From: Pedobacter sp. ok626
GTDB taxonomy: Bacteria > Bacteroidota > Bacteroidia > Sphingobacteriales > Sphingobacteriaceae
Direction of reading: 5' to 3'
DNA: 64,000 nt
NCBI RefSeq assembly: GCF_900100435.1
Contig: NZ_FNEX01000005.1
Span: forward strand, 62,001 to 126,000
The translations under genes and the position numbers were made by a program. The notes beneath the pieces were generated by a model. That model saw only the letters and a list, made by a program, of their open reading frames with translations, was not told the DNA's origin and made no database searches. This document shows, piece by piece, positions 36,123 through 44,230 of the stretch. The number at the start of each line of letters is the position of its first letter. Position 1 is the stretch's first letter.

Positions 36123-37253
36123 TTATAATTTATTACCTAAGATAGTAACCATTTTGTTCTTCCATGCGTAAAATTCACCACTAATGATCTTCTCGCGGGC
36201 TGTTTTAACCAACCACAGGTAAAAATGCAGATTGTGTAAGGTAGCTATTTGTGCACCAAGCATCTCTTTTGAGTGCATTAAGTGTCTTAAATAGGCTTTA
36301 GAATACACTTGATCGGCAATCAAATCACTGTCAGCTTCAATTGGAGAGAAGTCATCTGCCCACTTTTTATTGCCGATATTGATGATACCATTTTTTGTAA
36401 ATAGCATCCCATTTCTGGCATTCCTAGTTGGCATTACACAGTCAAACATGTCTACACCAAGCGCAATGTTCTCTAATATATTTATTGGTGTACCTACACC
36501 CATTAGGTAACGCGGTTTTTCTTCAGGTAGTATATTACAAACTACCTCAGTCATTCCGTACATTTCTTCTGCAGGCTCGCCTACAGATAGTCCGCCAATG
36601 GCATTACCCTCGCGGTCCATTGAAGCGATAAACTCTGCAGATTTCATCCTTAGATCTTTATATACAGAGCCCTGTACAATAGGGAATAAGGTCTGGTTGA
36701 AACCGTATTTTGGTTCGGTAGTATCAAAACGATTGCAGCAGCGCTTTAACCAGCGGTGCGTCATGTTGATAGAGTTTGCTGCGTATTTGTAATCACATGG
36801 ATATGGTGTACATTCATCGAAGGCCATGATGATGTCGGCCCCAATGGTACGTTGAATATCCATTGCATATTCCGGTGTAAAAAGGTGTTTTGATCCGTCA
36901 ATATGCGATCGAAAAGTCACGCCTTCCTCTTTAATTTTGCGAACTTTACTTAAAGAATACACTTGATAGCCGCCGCTATCGGTAAGAATTGGTCTGTCCC
37001 ATCCAATAAATTTATGTAGACCACCGCCTTTTTCAAGGATGTCAAGTCCGGGTCTTAAATATAAATGGTAGGTATTGCCTAAGATGATTTGAGCGTTGAT
37101 GTCATTCTTTAATTGCTGTTGGTTAATTGATTTAACTGTTCCAGCAGTTCCCACAGGCATGAAAATGGGGGTTTGTATGTCGCCATGATCTGTTGTAACT
37201 GTTCCTGCTCTTGCCTTCGAATGTATATCCTTCGCTTCTAAATTAAATTTCAT
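36123..37253 (-). CDS. tgt: Queuine tRNA-ribosyltransferase
   Basis: 376 residues from the ATG at 37253 (MKFNLEAKD); a 21-codon extension to 37316 is possible but atypical. Hallmarks are VLGNTYHLYLRPG, LTDSGGYQVYSLSKVR with the active-site Asp, MAFDECTPYPCDY, GGLSVGEP and the second Asp in GVDMFDCVMPTRNARNG. It swaps guanine 34 of GUN-anticodon tRNAs for a queuine precursor. The zinc-binding CxCxxC before YSKAYLRHL is absent here (region reads EADSDLIADQV); only the later His of TLHNLHFYL remains. It is the first gene of the tgt-lptG-DMT operon. Confidence 0.93.
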   Translation of the reverse strand: MKFNLEAKDIHSKARAGTVTTDHGDIQTPIFMPVGTAGTVKSINQQQLKNDINAQIILGNTYHLYLRPGLDILEKGGGLHKFIGWDRPILTDSGGYQVYSLSKVRKIKEEGVTFRSHIDGSKHLFTPEYAMDIQRTIGADIIMAFDECTPYPCDYKYAANSINMTHRWLKRCCNRFDTTEPKYGFNQTLFPIVQGSVYKDLRMKSAEFIASMDREGNAIGGLSVGEPAEEMYGMTEVVCNILPEEKPRYLMGVGTPINILENIALGVDMFDCVMPTRNARNGMLFTKNGIINIGNKKWADDFSPIEADSDLIADQVYSKAYLRHLMHSKEMLGAQIATLHNLHFYLWLVKTAREKIISGEFYAWKNKMVTILGNKL

Positions 37254-37326
37254 CTTTATGTGTTTATTGCTTTTTTGAGCCTCATCAGTAAAAAATGATG
37301 ATTTTAAGGCATTCAAAAAATCTGCG

Positions 37327-37334
37327 CAAAAATA
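37327..37334 (-). promoter_or_regulatory. Probable -7 promoter box for the tgt operon
   Basis: TATTTTTG, followed by C, on the minus strand matches TAnnTTTG. With it, transcription would begin close to 37319, which allows the ATG at 37253 with a leader of about 65 bases. Confidence 0.5.
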
Positions 37335-37429
37335 GCAAAAAACAAGCTATTTATGGGTTAAATTTTTTATCAACATAAAGGAACATTACAGATTAAAAAT
37401 CAGAAATTTGGCTGCATCAAAATTACGTC

Positions 37430-38575
37430 GTGGAATTAACCTTTATAGAGGGCGCATTAGTTGAGCGCTTAGCATATTGCCTGTTCGGTATCTTAGTTTT
37501 TTGTTTTCTGATACAGTTGTATTTTAGCTTATTTGTGCACCTTAAATTGGCGCTTGTAAAAGTCGCCCCCATACCTGAAACTGGTAAAAAACCTTTAAGT
37601 GTGGTGATTTGTGCTCGTAATGAGGCTGAGAATCTGACCAAGTATTTACCTATAGTACTTGAGCAGGACTATCCTGATTTTGAGGTTGTTGTTGTAAATG
37701 ATAGGTCTTGGGATGGGACAAGAGACATACTGGAGGCATTCGCAAAGCAGTATCAGCACCTTAAAATCGTAACAGTTAACGAGGGGAGTAAATTTATTGC
37801 GGGTAAGAAATTTGCCGTAACGATGGGAATAAAAGCTGCTGCTCATGAGTGGTTGGTTTTTACGGACGCGGATTGTATGCCAGCTTCTTCGAAATGGTTA
37901 CTTGGTATGCAGCAACCAGATGATAATGGTGTAGAAATCGTGCTCGGTTACTCTCCATATTTGAAGAAAAAAGGGATTTTAAATGCTTTAATTCGTTTTG
38001 AAACCTTTTTTACGGCTGTAAATTATCTATCTTATGCTATAAAAGGTATGCCTTATATGGGGGTTGGCCGGAATATGGCTTATAAAAAATCACTGTTTTT
38101 TAACAATAAAGGTTTTGCTGCACACATGCATATTCCTTCTGGAGATGATGACCTTTTTGTAAATGCTCATGCCCATAATGGCAATACGGCTATATCTATT
38201 CATAAGGATGCACAGGTTTGGTCTGAGCCAAATACCAGCTTTGGTGCTTATTTGAAACAAAAGAAACGTCATTTTGGTGCAGGTAAATTTTATAAACGGA
38301 AGCATAAGTTCATTTTGTCTGCACAGATTATTATACAATTCTTATTTTATGTTACCTTAGTGTTATCGATGTGTTTTAAGACAACGCTTTATCCAGCTTT
38401 AGGGGTGCTGGCACTGAGTATTATCATCAGATGTTTTGTTTATCCACGTATCTTGAAGCGACTAAATTATGGTGATTTAAGGTGGTGGTTCCCGATTTTA
38501 GACATGCTATTATTCATTTTTTTAGTGTTTAATGGCATTCTATCTATATTTGTTAAAAAAGTTCAGTGGAAATGA
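37430..38575 (+). CDS. Family 2 glycosyltransferase, membrane bound
   Basis: 381 residues with a GTG start. One N-terminal helix (CLFGILVFCFLIQLYFSLF) precedes a GT-A domain with PLSVVICARNEAENL, VVVNDRSWDGTRDI and the DxD-type VFTDADCMPA; QKKRHFGAGKFYKRK is the QxxRW-like region; the C-terminal third has about three membrane helices. This resembles processive or lipid-linked sugar transferases, with acceptor unknown. Its TGA overlaps the rsmG ATG (ATGA), so the two are co-translated. Confidence 0.88.
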   Translation: MELTFIEGALVERLAYCLFGILVFCFLIQLYFSLFVHLKLALVKVAPIPETGKKPLSVVICARNEAENLTKYLPIVLEQDYPDFEVVVVNDRSWDGTRDILEAFAKQYQHLKIVTVNEGSKFIAGKKFAVTMGIKAAAHEWLVFTDADCMPASSKWLLGMQQPDDNGVEIVLGYSPYLKKKGILNALIRFETFFTAVNYLSYAIKGMPYMGVGRNMAYKKSLFFNNKGFAAHMHIPSGDDDLFVNAHAHNGNTAISIHKDAQVWSEPNTSFGAYLKQKKRHFGAGKFYKRKHKFILSAQIIIQFLFYVTLVLSMCFKTTLYPALGVLALSIIIRCFVYPRILKRLNYGDLRWWFPILDMLLFIFLVFNGILSIFVKKVQWK

Positions 38576-39198
38576 AATCAACGTTAATACAGAAATACTT
38601 TAAAGACTTAACTGAACAGCAGATTGCTCAGTTTGATCAGTTGTATGATTTATACAGCTTTTGGAATGCACAAATCAATGTGATTTCCAGAAAAGATATT
38701 GATGAGCTTTACGAACGCCATATTTTGCATTCATTGGGAATTGCCAAGTTTTGCACTTTTAAGCCAGGAACAACGGTTCTGGATGTGGGTACAGGTGGTG
38801 GTTTTCCAGGAATTCCATTGGCTATTTTATTTCCGGAAACGGAGTTTCATCTAGTCGATTCAATAGGTAAGAAGATTAAGGTTGTTGCTGAAGTAGCCTG
38901 GGCTCTGGGCTTAAAGAACGTTACAGCTAGCCATTTAAGGGCTGAGCAAGTGATTGATAAATACGATTTTGTGGTTTCAAGAGCGGTAACGAGACTTATT
39001 GATTTCTATCCATGGATACAAGGTAAGTTTAATAAGGAGTCTAAAAATTCCATTCAAAACGGGATTCTTTACTTAAAAGGAGGGGATTTGGCTGAGGAAA
39101 TTGCTGAATCAAAATTAAAAGCAGAGCTATATCCGCTTTCAGCCTACTTTGAGGAAGAGTTTTTTGAAACTAAATACGTGGTTTATATCCCTCAGTAA
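38572..39198 (+). CDS. rsmG: 16S rRNA (guanine-527-N7) methyltransferase
   Basis: 208 residues from the ATG at 38572; an in-frame GTG two codons earlier lies inside the preceding gene. Core motifs are NVISRKDIDELYERHILHSL, VLDVGTGGGFPGIPLAI and HLVDSIGKKIKV, followed by VVSRAVTRL. It methylates N7 of G527 in 16S rRNA. Loss of the enzyme gives low-level streptomycin resistance in other bacteria. It forms an ATGA overlap with the glycosyltransferase gene. Confidence 0.95.
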   Translation: MKSTLIQKYFKDLTEQQIAQFDQLYDLYSFWNAQINVISRKDIDELYERHILHSLGIAKFCTFKPGTTVLDVGTGGGFPGIPLAILFPETEFHLVDSIGKKIKVVAEVAWALGLKNVTASHLRAEQVIDKYDFVVSRAVTRLIDFYPWIQGKFNKESKNSIQNGILYLKGGDLAEEIAESKLKAELYPLSAYFEEEFFETKYVVYIPQ

Positions 39199-39295
39199 GT
39201 ATTTATTTCTGGTTTTACTGATCAATTAATTCCATTTTTTTAAAATATCAGATCTAAAGTGTGGATGCTTTAGGGCTAATTGTATAAGTTAGCCC

Positions 39296-40387
39296 ATGAG
39301 TCTAATCCATAAAATTGCCCTTACGCTTATTAAAAGTGTAGGGGATATCCATGCTAAAAAATTACTTGATCATTTTGGTTCTGCCGAAGCTGTTTTTAAA
39401 GCCAATAAGCAGCAATTAATCGCAATTAATGGTATAGGCGAGATCATTGCGAATCTAATTTTGCAAAGCGATGCTTTATTTCAGGCTGAAAAGGAACTCG
39501 CTTTCATTAAAAAGCATCGTGTAAAAGTCCTTTTTTACACAGATGATGAGTATCCTCAGCGATTGAAAAACTGCCATGATGCACCTGTTCTGCTCTATTA
39601 TAAAGGTAATGCAGATTTAAACCATCCTCGGATTATTAGTGTAGTTGGTACAAGAAAGGCCACAGCTTATGGTAGACAACTGTGTCAGCAGCTCGCTGAA
39701 ACACTCGCGCCTTATAATGTGATCATCGTGAGTGGACTGGCTTATGGGATCGATGTGGCCTCGCATAAGGAAAGCCTGGAGCAAAATATTCCTACGGTGG
39801 GAGTAATGGCACATGGTTTAGACCGGATTTACCCCGCTTTGCATAAGCCCTTGGCCCGCAGAATGGCTTTAAATGGTGGTTTGCTGACTGAGTTTCTGCC
39901 AAATACTAATCCTGATAAGGAGAATTTTCCTAAAAGAAACCGCATTATTGCAGGGCTCTCTGACGCTACAGTGGTGGTAGAAGCTACAGGAAAGGGTGGG
40001 GCTTTGATTACTGCAGATATTGCAAATTCTTACAATAGAGATGTGTATGCATTTCCCGGCCGGACAACTGATCCATTTTCTGAAGGTTGCAACTTCCTGA
40101 TCAAAACTAATAGGGCGGCCTTAATCCATCATGCAAAAGATCTAATTTACTACCTGGGTTGGGATGATGTACTGCCTGAAAAAGAAGGGGTACAGACACA
40201 ATTATCAATAAAACTTTCTAAGGATGAGCAAAAGGTAGTCTCGCTTTTGCAGGGCTCATCCCTACGTATCGACGAACTGGCGCTCCGTTTAAGTATTAAC
40301 CAAAGTAAGTTGGCTATGCTCTTATTGGGACTTGAAATGCAGGGGATTTTGATTTCCTTACCGGGTAAAGTCTATAAGCTGAATTAA
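39296..40387 (+). CDS. dprA: DNA-processing protein DprA
   Basis: 363 residues. An N-terminal helix-hairpin-helix-like part (QQLIAINGIGEIIANLI) is followed by the Rossmann-type DprA core with VVGTRKATAYGRQLCQQLA, VSGLAYGIDVASHKESL and ENFPKRNRIIAGLSDATVVVEA, then a C-terminal winged helix (about residues 300-363). DprA loads RecA onto incoming single-stranded DNA in natural transformation, although it is widespread in species without known competence. It is monocistronic, 97 bases after rsmG. Confidence 0.95.
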   Translation: MSLIHKIALTLIKSVGDIHAKKLLDHFGSAEAVFKANKQQLIAINGIGEIIANLILQSDALFQAEKELAFIKKHRVKVLFYTDDEYPQRLKNCHDAPVLLYYKGNADLNHPRIISVVGTRKATAYGRQLCQQLAETLAPYNVIIVSGLAYGIDVASHKESLEQNIPTVGVMAHGLDRIYPALHKPLARRMALNGGLLTEFLPNTNPDKENFPKRNRIIAGLSDATVVVEATGKGGALITADIANSYNRDVYAFPGRTTDPFSEGCNFLIKTNRAALIHHAKDLIYYLGWDDVLPEKEGVQTQLSIKLSKDEQKVVSLLQGSSLRIDELALRLSINQSKLAMLLLGLEMQGILISLPGKVYKLN

Positions 40388-40527
40388 GATATTTTATGTT
40401 CCGCATTATTAACGTTGGTTTGTAAGTCTATTGGAATACTAGATTAAAATGTTATTTTGTTTATCTTGATAATTCAACATTATATAGTGAATGTTTGTTT
40501 ATGTGTAAAATTCTAATCTTCTATCCG

Positions 40528-40535
40528 TATTTTTG
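40528..40535 (+). promoter_or_regulatory. Probable -7 promoter box, leaderless-like spacing
   Basis: TATTTTTG, followed by C, ends 4 bases before the ATG at 40540, so the predicted transcript would start at or within a base or two of the ATG. No convincing -33 TTTG is at the right spacing. Confidence 0.45.
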
Positions 40536-40539
40536 CATC

Positions 40540-41901
40540 ATGTGGTATAACAATATTTTAGAAACCATTGGCAATACGCCGCTGGTAAAATTGAATAACA
40601 TTACTAAAGAGATTTCCGCTACAGTACTAGCTAAAGTCGAAACAACCAACCCTGGTAATTCTATAAAAGACAGGATGGCTTTGAAGATGATAGAAGAGGC
40701 TGAAAAGAGCGGAAAACTTAAACCGGGTGGTACAATTATAGAGGGCACCTCTGGAAATACTGGTATGGGACTCGCCATGGTGGCCATTATTAAAGGTTAC
40801 AAATGTATTTTTACAACTACGGATAAGCAATCCAAAGAGAAAGTTGATGCATTGCGTGCCTTTGGTGCCGAGGTAATTGTCTGTCCTACTAACGTAGAGC
40901 CGGAAGATCCACGTTCTTATTACTCGGTATCTTCGCGCCTGGAGCGTGAAGTTCCAAACTCATGGAAGCCTAATCAGTACGATAATTTAGATAATTCTTT
41001 AGCGCATTATGAGCAGACTGGACCGGAGATTTGGAAACAAACTGAAGGAAAAATCACGCACCTTGTAGTTGGTGTAGGTACTGGTGGCACCATTTCTGGC
41101 ACTGGAAAATATTTAAGAGAGCAGAATCCGAACATAAAAATTTGGGGTATTGATACCTATGGATCGGTATTTAAGAAGTATAAAGAGACCGGTATTTTAG
41201 ATAAAAATGAGATTTATCCGTACATCACCGAGGGTATTGGTGAGGATTTTCTTCCGAAAAACGTTGATTTCGATATCATAGACCTGTTTGAAAAGGTAAC
41301 AGATAAGGATGCGGCTTTGATGACACGCGAGATTGCGCGTAAAGAGGGAATCTTTGTAGGTAACTCTGCCGGTTCTGCTATCGCTGGATTGTTGCAGTTA
41401 AAAGATAAGTTAAAGCCTGAAGATGTGGTTGTTGTGATCTTTCATGACCATGGAAGCCGCTATATGGGTAAAATGTACAATGAGGACTGGTTAAGAGAGC
41501 GTGGTTTCCTTAAAGACGAGAAGCTTACAGCACGCGCTATCATTGCGAAGAAGGATAGTACAGAGATCGTTACGATTGATTGTGAGAAAACGATTCATGA
41601 TGCTTTTAATAGCATGAGTACATTGAAGATCTCACAAATACCTGTTACCCAAAAAGGTATGGTGATCGGTAAATTGGCCGAAAGTGACATCTTGAAAGCA
41701 TTATTGGAAAATCCTTCTTTAAAATCTGCTCCAGTTCAGCAGATCATGTCGACTGGATTTCCATTTGTAGATCTGAATACTTCGATTGACCGGATTTCTT
41801 CTTTAATCAATAAAGAGAATACTGCGGTTTTGGTTGAAGATGAGCAAGGAAAAATTGAAATCATCACACAGTATGATATTATTAACGCCATTTCGGGTTA
41901 A
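40540..41901 (+). CDS. PLP-dependent cystathionine beta-synthase / cysteine synthase with C-terminal CBS domains
   Basis: 453 residues from the ATG at 40540 (MWYNNILETIGNTPLVKL); a longer frame from 40495 lies upstream of the promoter box. The PLP lysine is in NPGNSIKDRMALKM, the phosphate loop in GTSGNTGMGLAMV and the cofactor loop in GVGTGGTISGTGKYL. Residues about 330-450 form a pair of CBS domains, which in relatives bind adenosyl ligands and regulate activity. No haem domain is present. It makes cystathionine from serine and homocysteine or cysteine from O-acetylserine; with metZ it places trans-sulfuration in this genome. Confidence 0.88.
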   Translation: MWYNNILETIGNTPLVKLNNITKEISATVLAKVETTNPGNSIKDRMALKMIEEAEKSGKLKPGGTIIEGTSGNTGMGLAMVAIIKGYKCIFTTTDKQSKEKVDALRAFGAEVIVCPTNVEPEDPRSYYSVSSRLEREVPNSWKPNQYDNLDNSLAHYEQTGPEIWKQTEGKITHLVVGVGTGGTISGTGKYLREQNPNIKIWGIDTYGSVFKKYKETGILDKNEIYPYITEGIGEDFLPKNVDFDIIDLFEKVTDKDAALMTREIARKEGIFVGNSAGSAIAGLLQLKDKLKPEDVVVVIFHDHGSRYMGKMYNEDWLRERGFLKDEKLTARAIIAKKDSTEIVTIDCEKTIHDAFNSMSTLKISQIPVTQKGMVIGKLAESDILKALLENPSLKSAPVQQIMSTGFPFVDLNTSIDRISSLINKENTAVLVEDEQGKIEIITQYDIINAISG

Positions 41902-41929
41902 TTTTTAGCATCCGGAACGGAGTTCATAA

Positions 41930-41962
41930 ACCAAAAAAGCCACAAATATTTGTGGCTTTTTC
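41930..41962. terminator. Intrinsic terminator after the CBS-domain gene
   Basis: The perfect palindrome GCCACAAATATTTGTGGC (41939-41956) is flanked by A-runs on the left and T-runs on the right, so it can act in both directions between the CBS-domain gene and murA. Confidence 0.88.
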
Positions 41963-41990
41963 AGTTATATACAATCCTGTTGGATTGATT

Positions 41991-43316
41991 TTAATGTGTT
42001 GGTGCGGATGCTTCTACCCGCTTAATATCTGCGCCAAGGGCACGTAAGCGGGTGTCAATATCTTGATAGCCGCGCTCAATCTGTTCGATATTGAAGATAG
42101 TTGATTTTCCCTCAGCAGATAATGCTGCGATAAGCAATGAAACTCCTGCACGGATATCTGGAGAGGTCATACTGATACCTCTTAATTTATATTTTTTATC
42201 GATACCATTCACAGAAGCGCGGTGTGGATCACAAAGAATGATTTGTGCGCCCATATCGATCAGTTTGTCTACAAAGAATAACCTGCTTTCAAACATTTTC
42301 TGGTGAATCAATACATTTCCTCTAGCTTGTGTAGCTACTACAAGGACGATGCTCAGTAGATCTGGAGTAAAGCCTGGCCAAGGTGAATCTGCAATCGTTA
42401 GCATTGAACCATCTATAAATGACTCAATTACATAGTGTTTCTGAGAAGGGATAAAAATATCGTCACCTCTTAATTCAAATTTGATCCCTAATTTTTTAAA
42501 TACATCAGGAATTACACCAAGCTCTGAATAACAAACATTTTTAATGGTGATTTCAGACTCAGTCATAGCCGCTAAGCCAATAAATGAGCCAATTTCAATC
42601 ATGTCTGGAAGCATTCTGTGCTCAGTTCCACCCAGTTTTTTAACACCTTCAATGGTTAGTAGGTTAGAGCCAACACCAGAGATTTTAGCCCCCATGCGGT
42701 TCAGCATTTTACATAACTGTTGTAGATATGGCTCACAAGCCGCATTGTAAATGGTCGTAGTTCCTTTGGCAAGTACAGCGGCCATTACAATGTTGGCTGT
42801 ACCAGTTACAGAAGCTTCATCTAATAGTATATATGCACCAGTTAAGTTCGTTGCATCTACATTAAAGAACTCTTTTTTACTGTCGTACACAAATTTTGCA
42901 CCTAGTTTTTCAAAGCCGATAAAGTGTGTATCTAATCTTCTGCGACCAATTTTATCACCTCCCGGTTTAGGGATGGCTGCTTTTCCAAAACGTCCTAAGA
43001 GTGGGCCAACGATCATAATTGATCCTCTTAAACCACCACCTTTAGCCTTAAATATATCCGATTGAAAAAATTCAAGGTTGATGTCTTTAGCTTCAAATGT
43101 ATAAGTGTCTTTGTTCAGGCGCTCAATAGTAACGCCCATATCTCCCAGCAGTTCAATAAGTTTATTAACATCCTTAATGTCTGGGATGTTGCTGATGGTA
43201 ATTTTCTGATCGGTTAATAAAACGGCAGCTATGATTTGTAGTGCTTCATTCTTTGCACCTTGAGGATGAATTTCACCCTTTAATTTCTTACCGCCAATTA
43301 TTTCAAATGCGTTCAT
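41991..43316 (-). CDS. murA: UDP-N-acetylglucosamine 1-carboxyvinyltransferase with Asp in place of catalytic Cys
   Basis: 441 residues, EPSP-synthase fold, with GGKKLKGEIHPQGAKNEAL at the N-terminus and DGSMLTIADSPWPGFTPD. It adds enolpyruvate to UDP-GlcNAc, the first committed step of peptidoglycan synthesis. In the active-site loop PGGDKIGRRRLD, Asp121 (codon GAT on the minus strand, 42954-42956) takes the place of Cys115 of E. coli MurA, which fosfomycin alkylates. Asp versions in mycobacteria and chlamydiae are active but fosfomycin-resistant. It is divergent from no close gene; DUF4290 lies 36 bases upstream and may be co-transcribed. Confidence 0.95.
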   Translation of the reverse strand: MNAFEIIGGKKLKGEIHPQGAKNEALQIIAAVLLTDQKITISNIPDIKDVNKLIELLGDMGVTIERLNKDTYTFEAKDINLEFFQSDIFKAKGGGLRGSIMIVGPLLGRFGKAAIPKPGGDKIGRRRLDTHFIGFEKLGAKFVYDSKKEFFNVDATNLTGAYILLDEASVTGTANIVMAAVLAKGTTTIYNAACEPYLQQLCKMLNRMGAKISGVGSNLLTIEGVKKLGGTEHRMLPDMIEIGSFIGLAAMTESEITIKNVCYSELGVIPDVFKKLGIKFELRGDDIFIPSQKHYVIESFIDGSMLTIADSPWPGFTPDLLSIVLVVATQARGNVLIHQKMFESRLFFVDKLIDMGAQIILCDPHRASVNGIDKKYKLRGISMTSPDIRAGVSLLIAALSAEGKSTIFNIEQIERGYQDIDTRLRALGADIKRVEASAPTH

Positions 43317-43352
43317 GTTATTCGTAAGATGTATGGATAAAAACTGGTAAGA

Positions 43353-44021
43353 TTAGTGTCGCTGTTTAGGGTTGTTATTGTTGCGGGCAGGACGATTATT
43401 GTTGTTTTGTCTGCCTTTATTGTTGTTTTGTCTACCTCTGTTGTTATTTGTAGGTCGTGCAACTTGTGGTTTAAACTCAACTTTATTTAAGTTAATGTTC
43501 TCGTCCAGTTCTAATTGGCCTCCAGATAGTTCGCGAAGGTTTTTTAGGATGGTCTCATCTGCAACACTGTCTTTGTTCCAGGTTACATAAGCCATTTTCA
43601 TAAAATTGGCTATTCCCTGTACCATTGCTGCTCTACGTTCGGGTTCTTCAACGGCTTTGGCTTTTTCAATCATCGTTTCCACCGTTTTACCGTAGTGTTT
43701 ATAGGTGATTTTTTGTTGAGGATAGCCAATATGTTGAGGTTTTACCAATGCATCTTCAGGAGTAGGCTTAGGGTAAGGACAGTCTACATCAATTTTATAA
43801 CCCGAAATGATGTGCAAATGATCCCAAAGCTTGTGCTTGAAATCTGCTACATCGCGTAAATGAGGGTTTAAAAAGCCCATTAGATCAATTACTGCCTGGG
43901 CGTATTTATTACGTTCTTCAAGATCTGGAAGTTCAATAATGTACTTTACCATGTTTTGTACATTACGGCCATATTCGGCTAAAATCAACTCGTTTCTTGT
44001 GGTGTTATACTCGAAATTCAT
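43353..44021 (-). CDS. DUF4290 family protein
   Basis: 222 residues. The N-terminal 170 residues form the DUF4290 core (MNFEYNTTRNELILAEYGRN, then DLMGFLNPHLRDVADFKHK and YVTWNKDSVADETILKNL). The tail, residues about 190-222, is almost only Asn, Arg, Gln, Lys and Gly (such as NNNRGRQNNNKGRQ) and is probably a disordered RNA- or DNA-binding tail. The family is confined to Bacteroidota and has no known function. It lies 36 bases upstream of murA on the same strand, a common arrangement in the phylum. Confidence 0.85.
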   Translation of the reverse strand: MNFEYNTTRNELILAEYGRNVQNMVKYIIELPDLEERNKYAQAVIDLMGFLNPHLRDVADFKHKLWDHLHIISGYKIDVDCPYPKPTPEDALVKPQHIGYPQQKITYKHYGKTVETMIEKAKAVEEPERRAAMVQGIANFMKMAYVTWNKDSVADETILKNLRELSGGQLELDENINLNKVEFKPQVARPTNNNRGRQNNNKGRQNNNNRPARNNNNPKQRH

Positions 44022-44187
44022 TTATATGTTTTCGTTAATATTTTAATTTCTTAATGCTCTGATTCATTGGGGGTGCTTAGTATGCGCGTCTATTTTATGT
44101 TTCAGACGCATTTATAACCGACACAGTTATTAAAGAAATAACGCCAAATGGCCGGTTTATATATATTATATATCAGTTTTTTAATTA

Positions 44188-44212
44188 TTACGGAGCCTTA
44201 TAGGCTCCGTAA
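44188..44212. terminator. Hairpin between uvrD and DUF4290 genes
   Basis: A perfect 10-bp stem TTACGGAGCC / GGCTCCGTAA with a 5-base loop, 19 bases past the uvrD stop. It probably ends uvrD transcription, but the following minus-strand bases are A-rich rather than a clean U-tract, so it is a weak terminator at best. Confidence 0.55.
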
Positions 44213-44230
44213 GTCCTGTAAATATAAGGG

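Noticed and set aside
37254-37316. 21-codon N-terminal extension of Tgt
   Set aside because: It would start within a few bases of the predicted transcript start, and the family usually begins at the MKFNLEAKD position.
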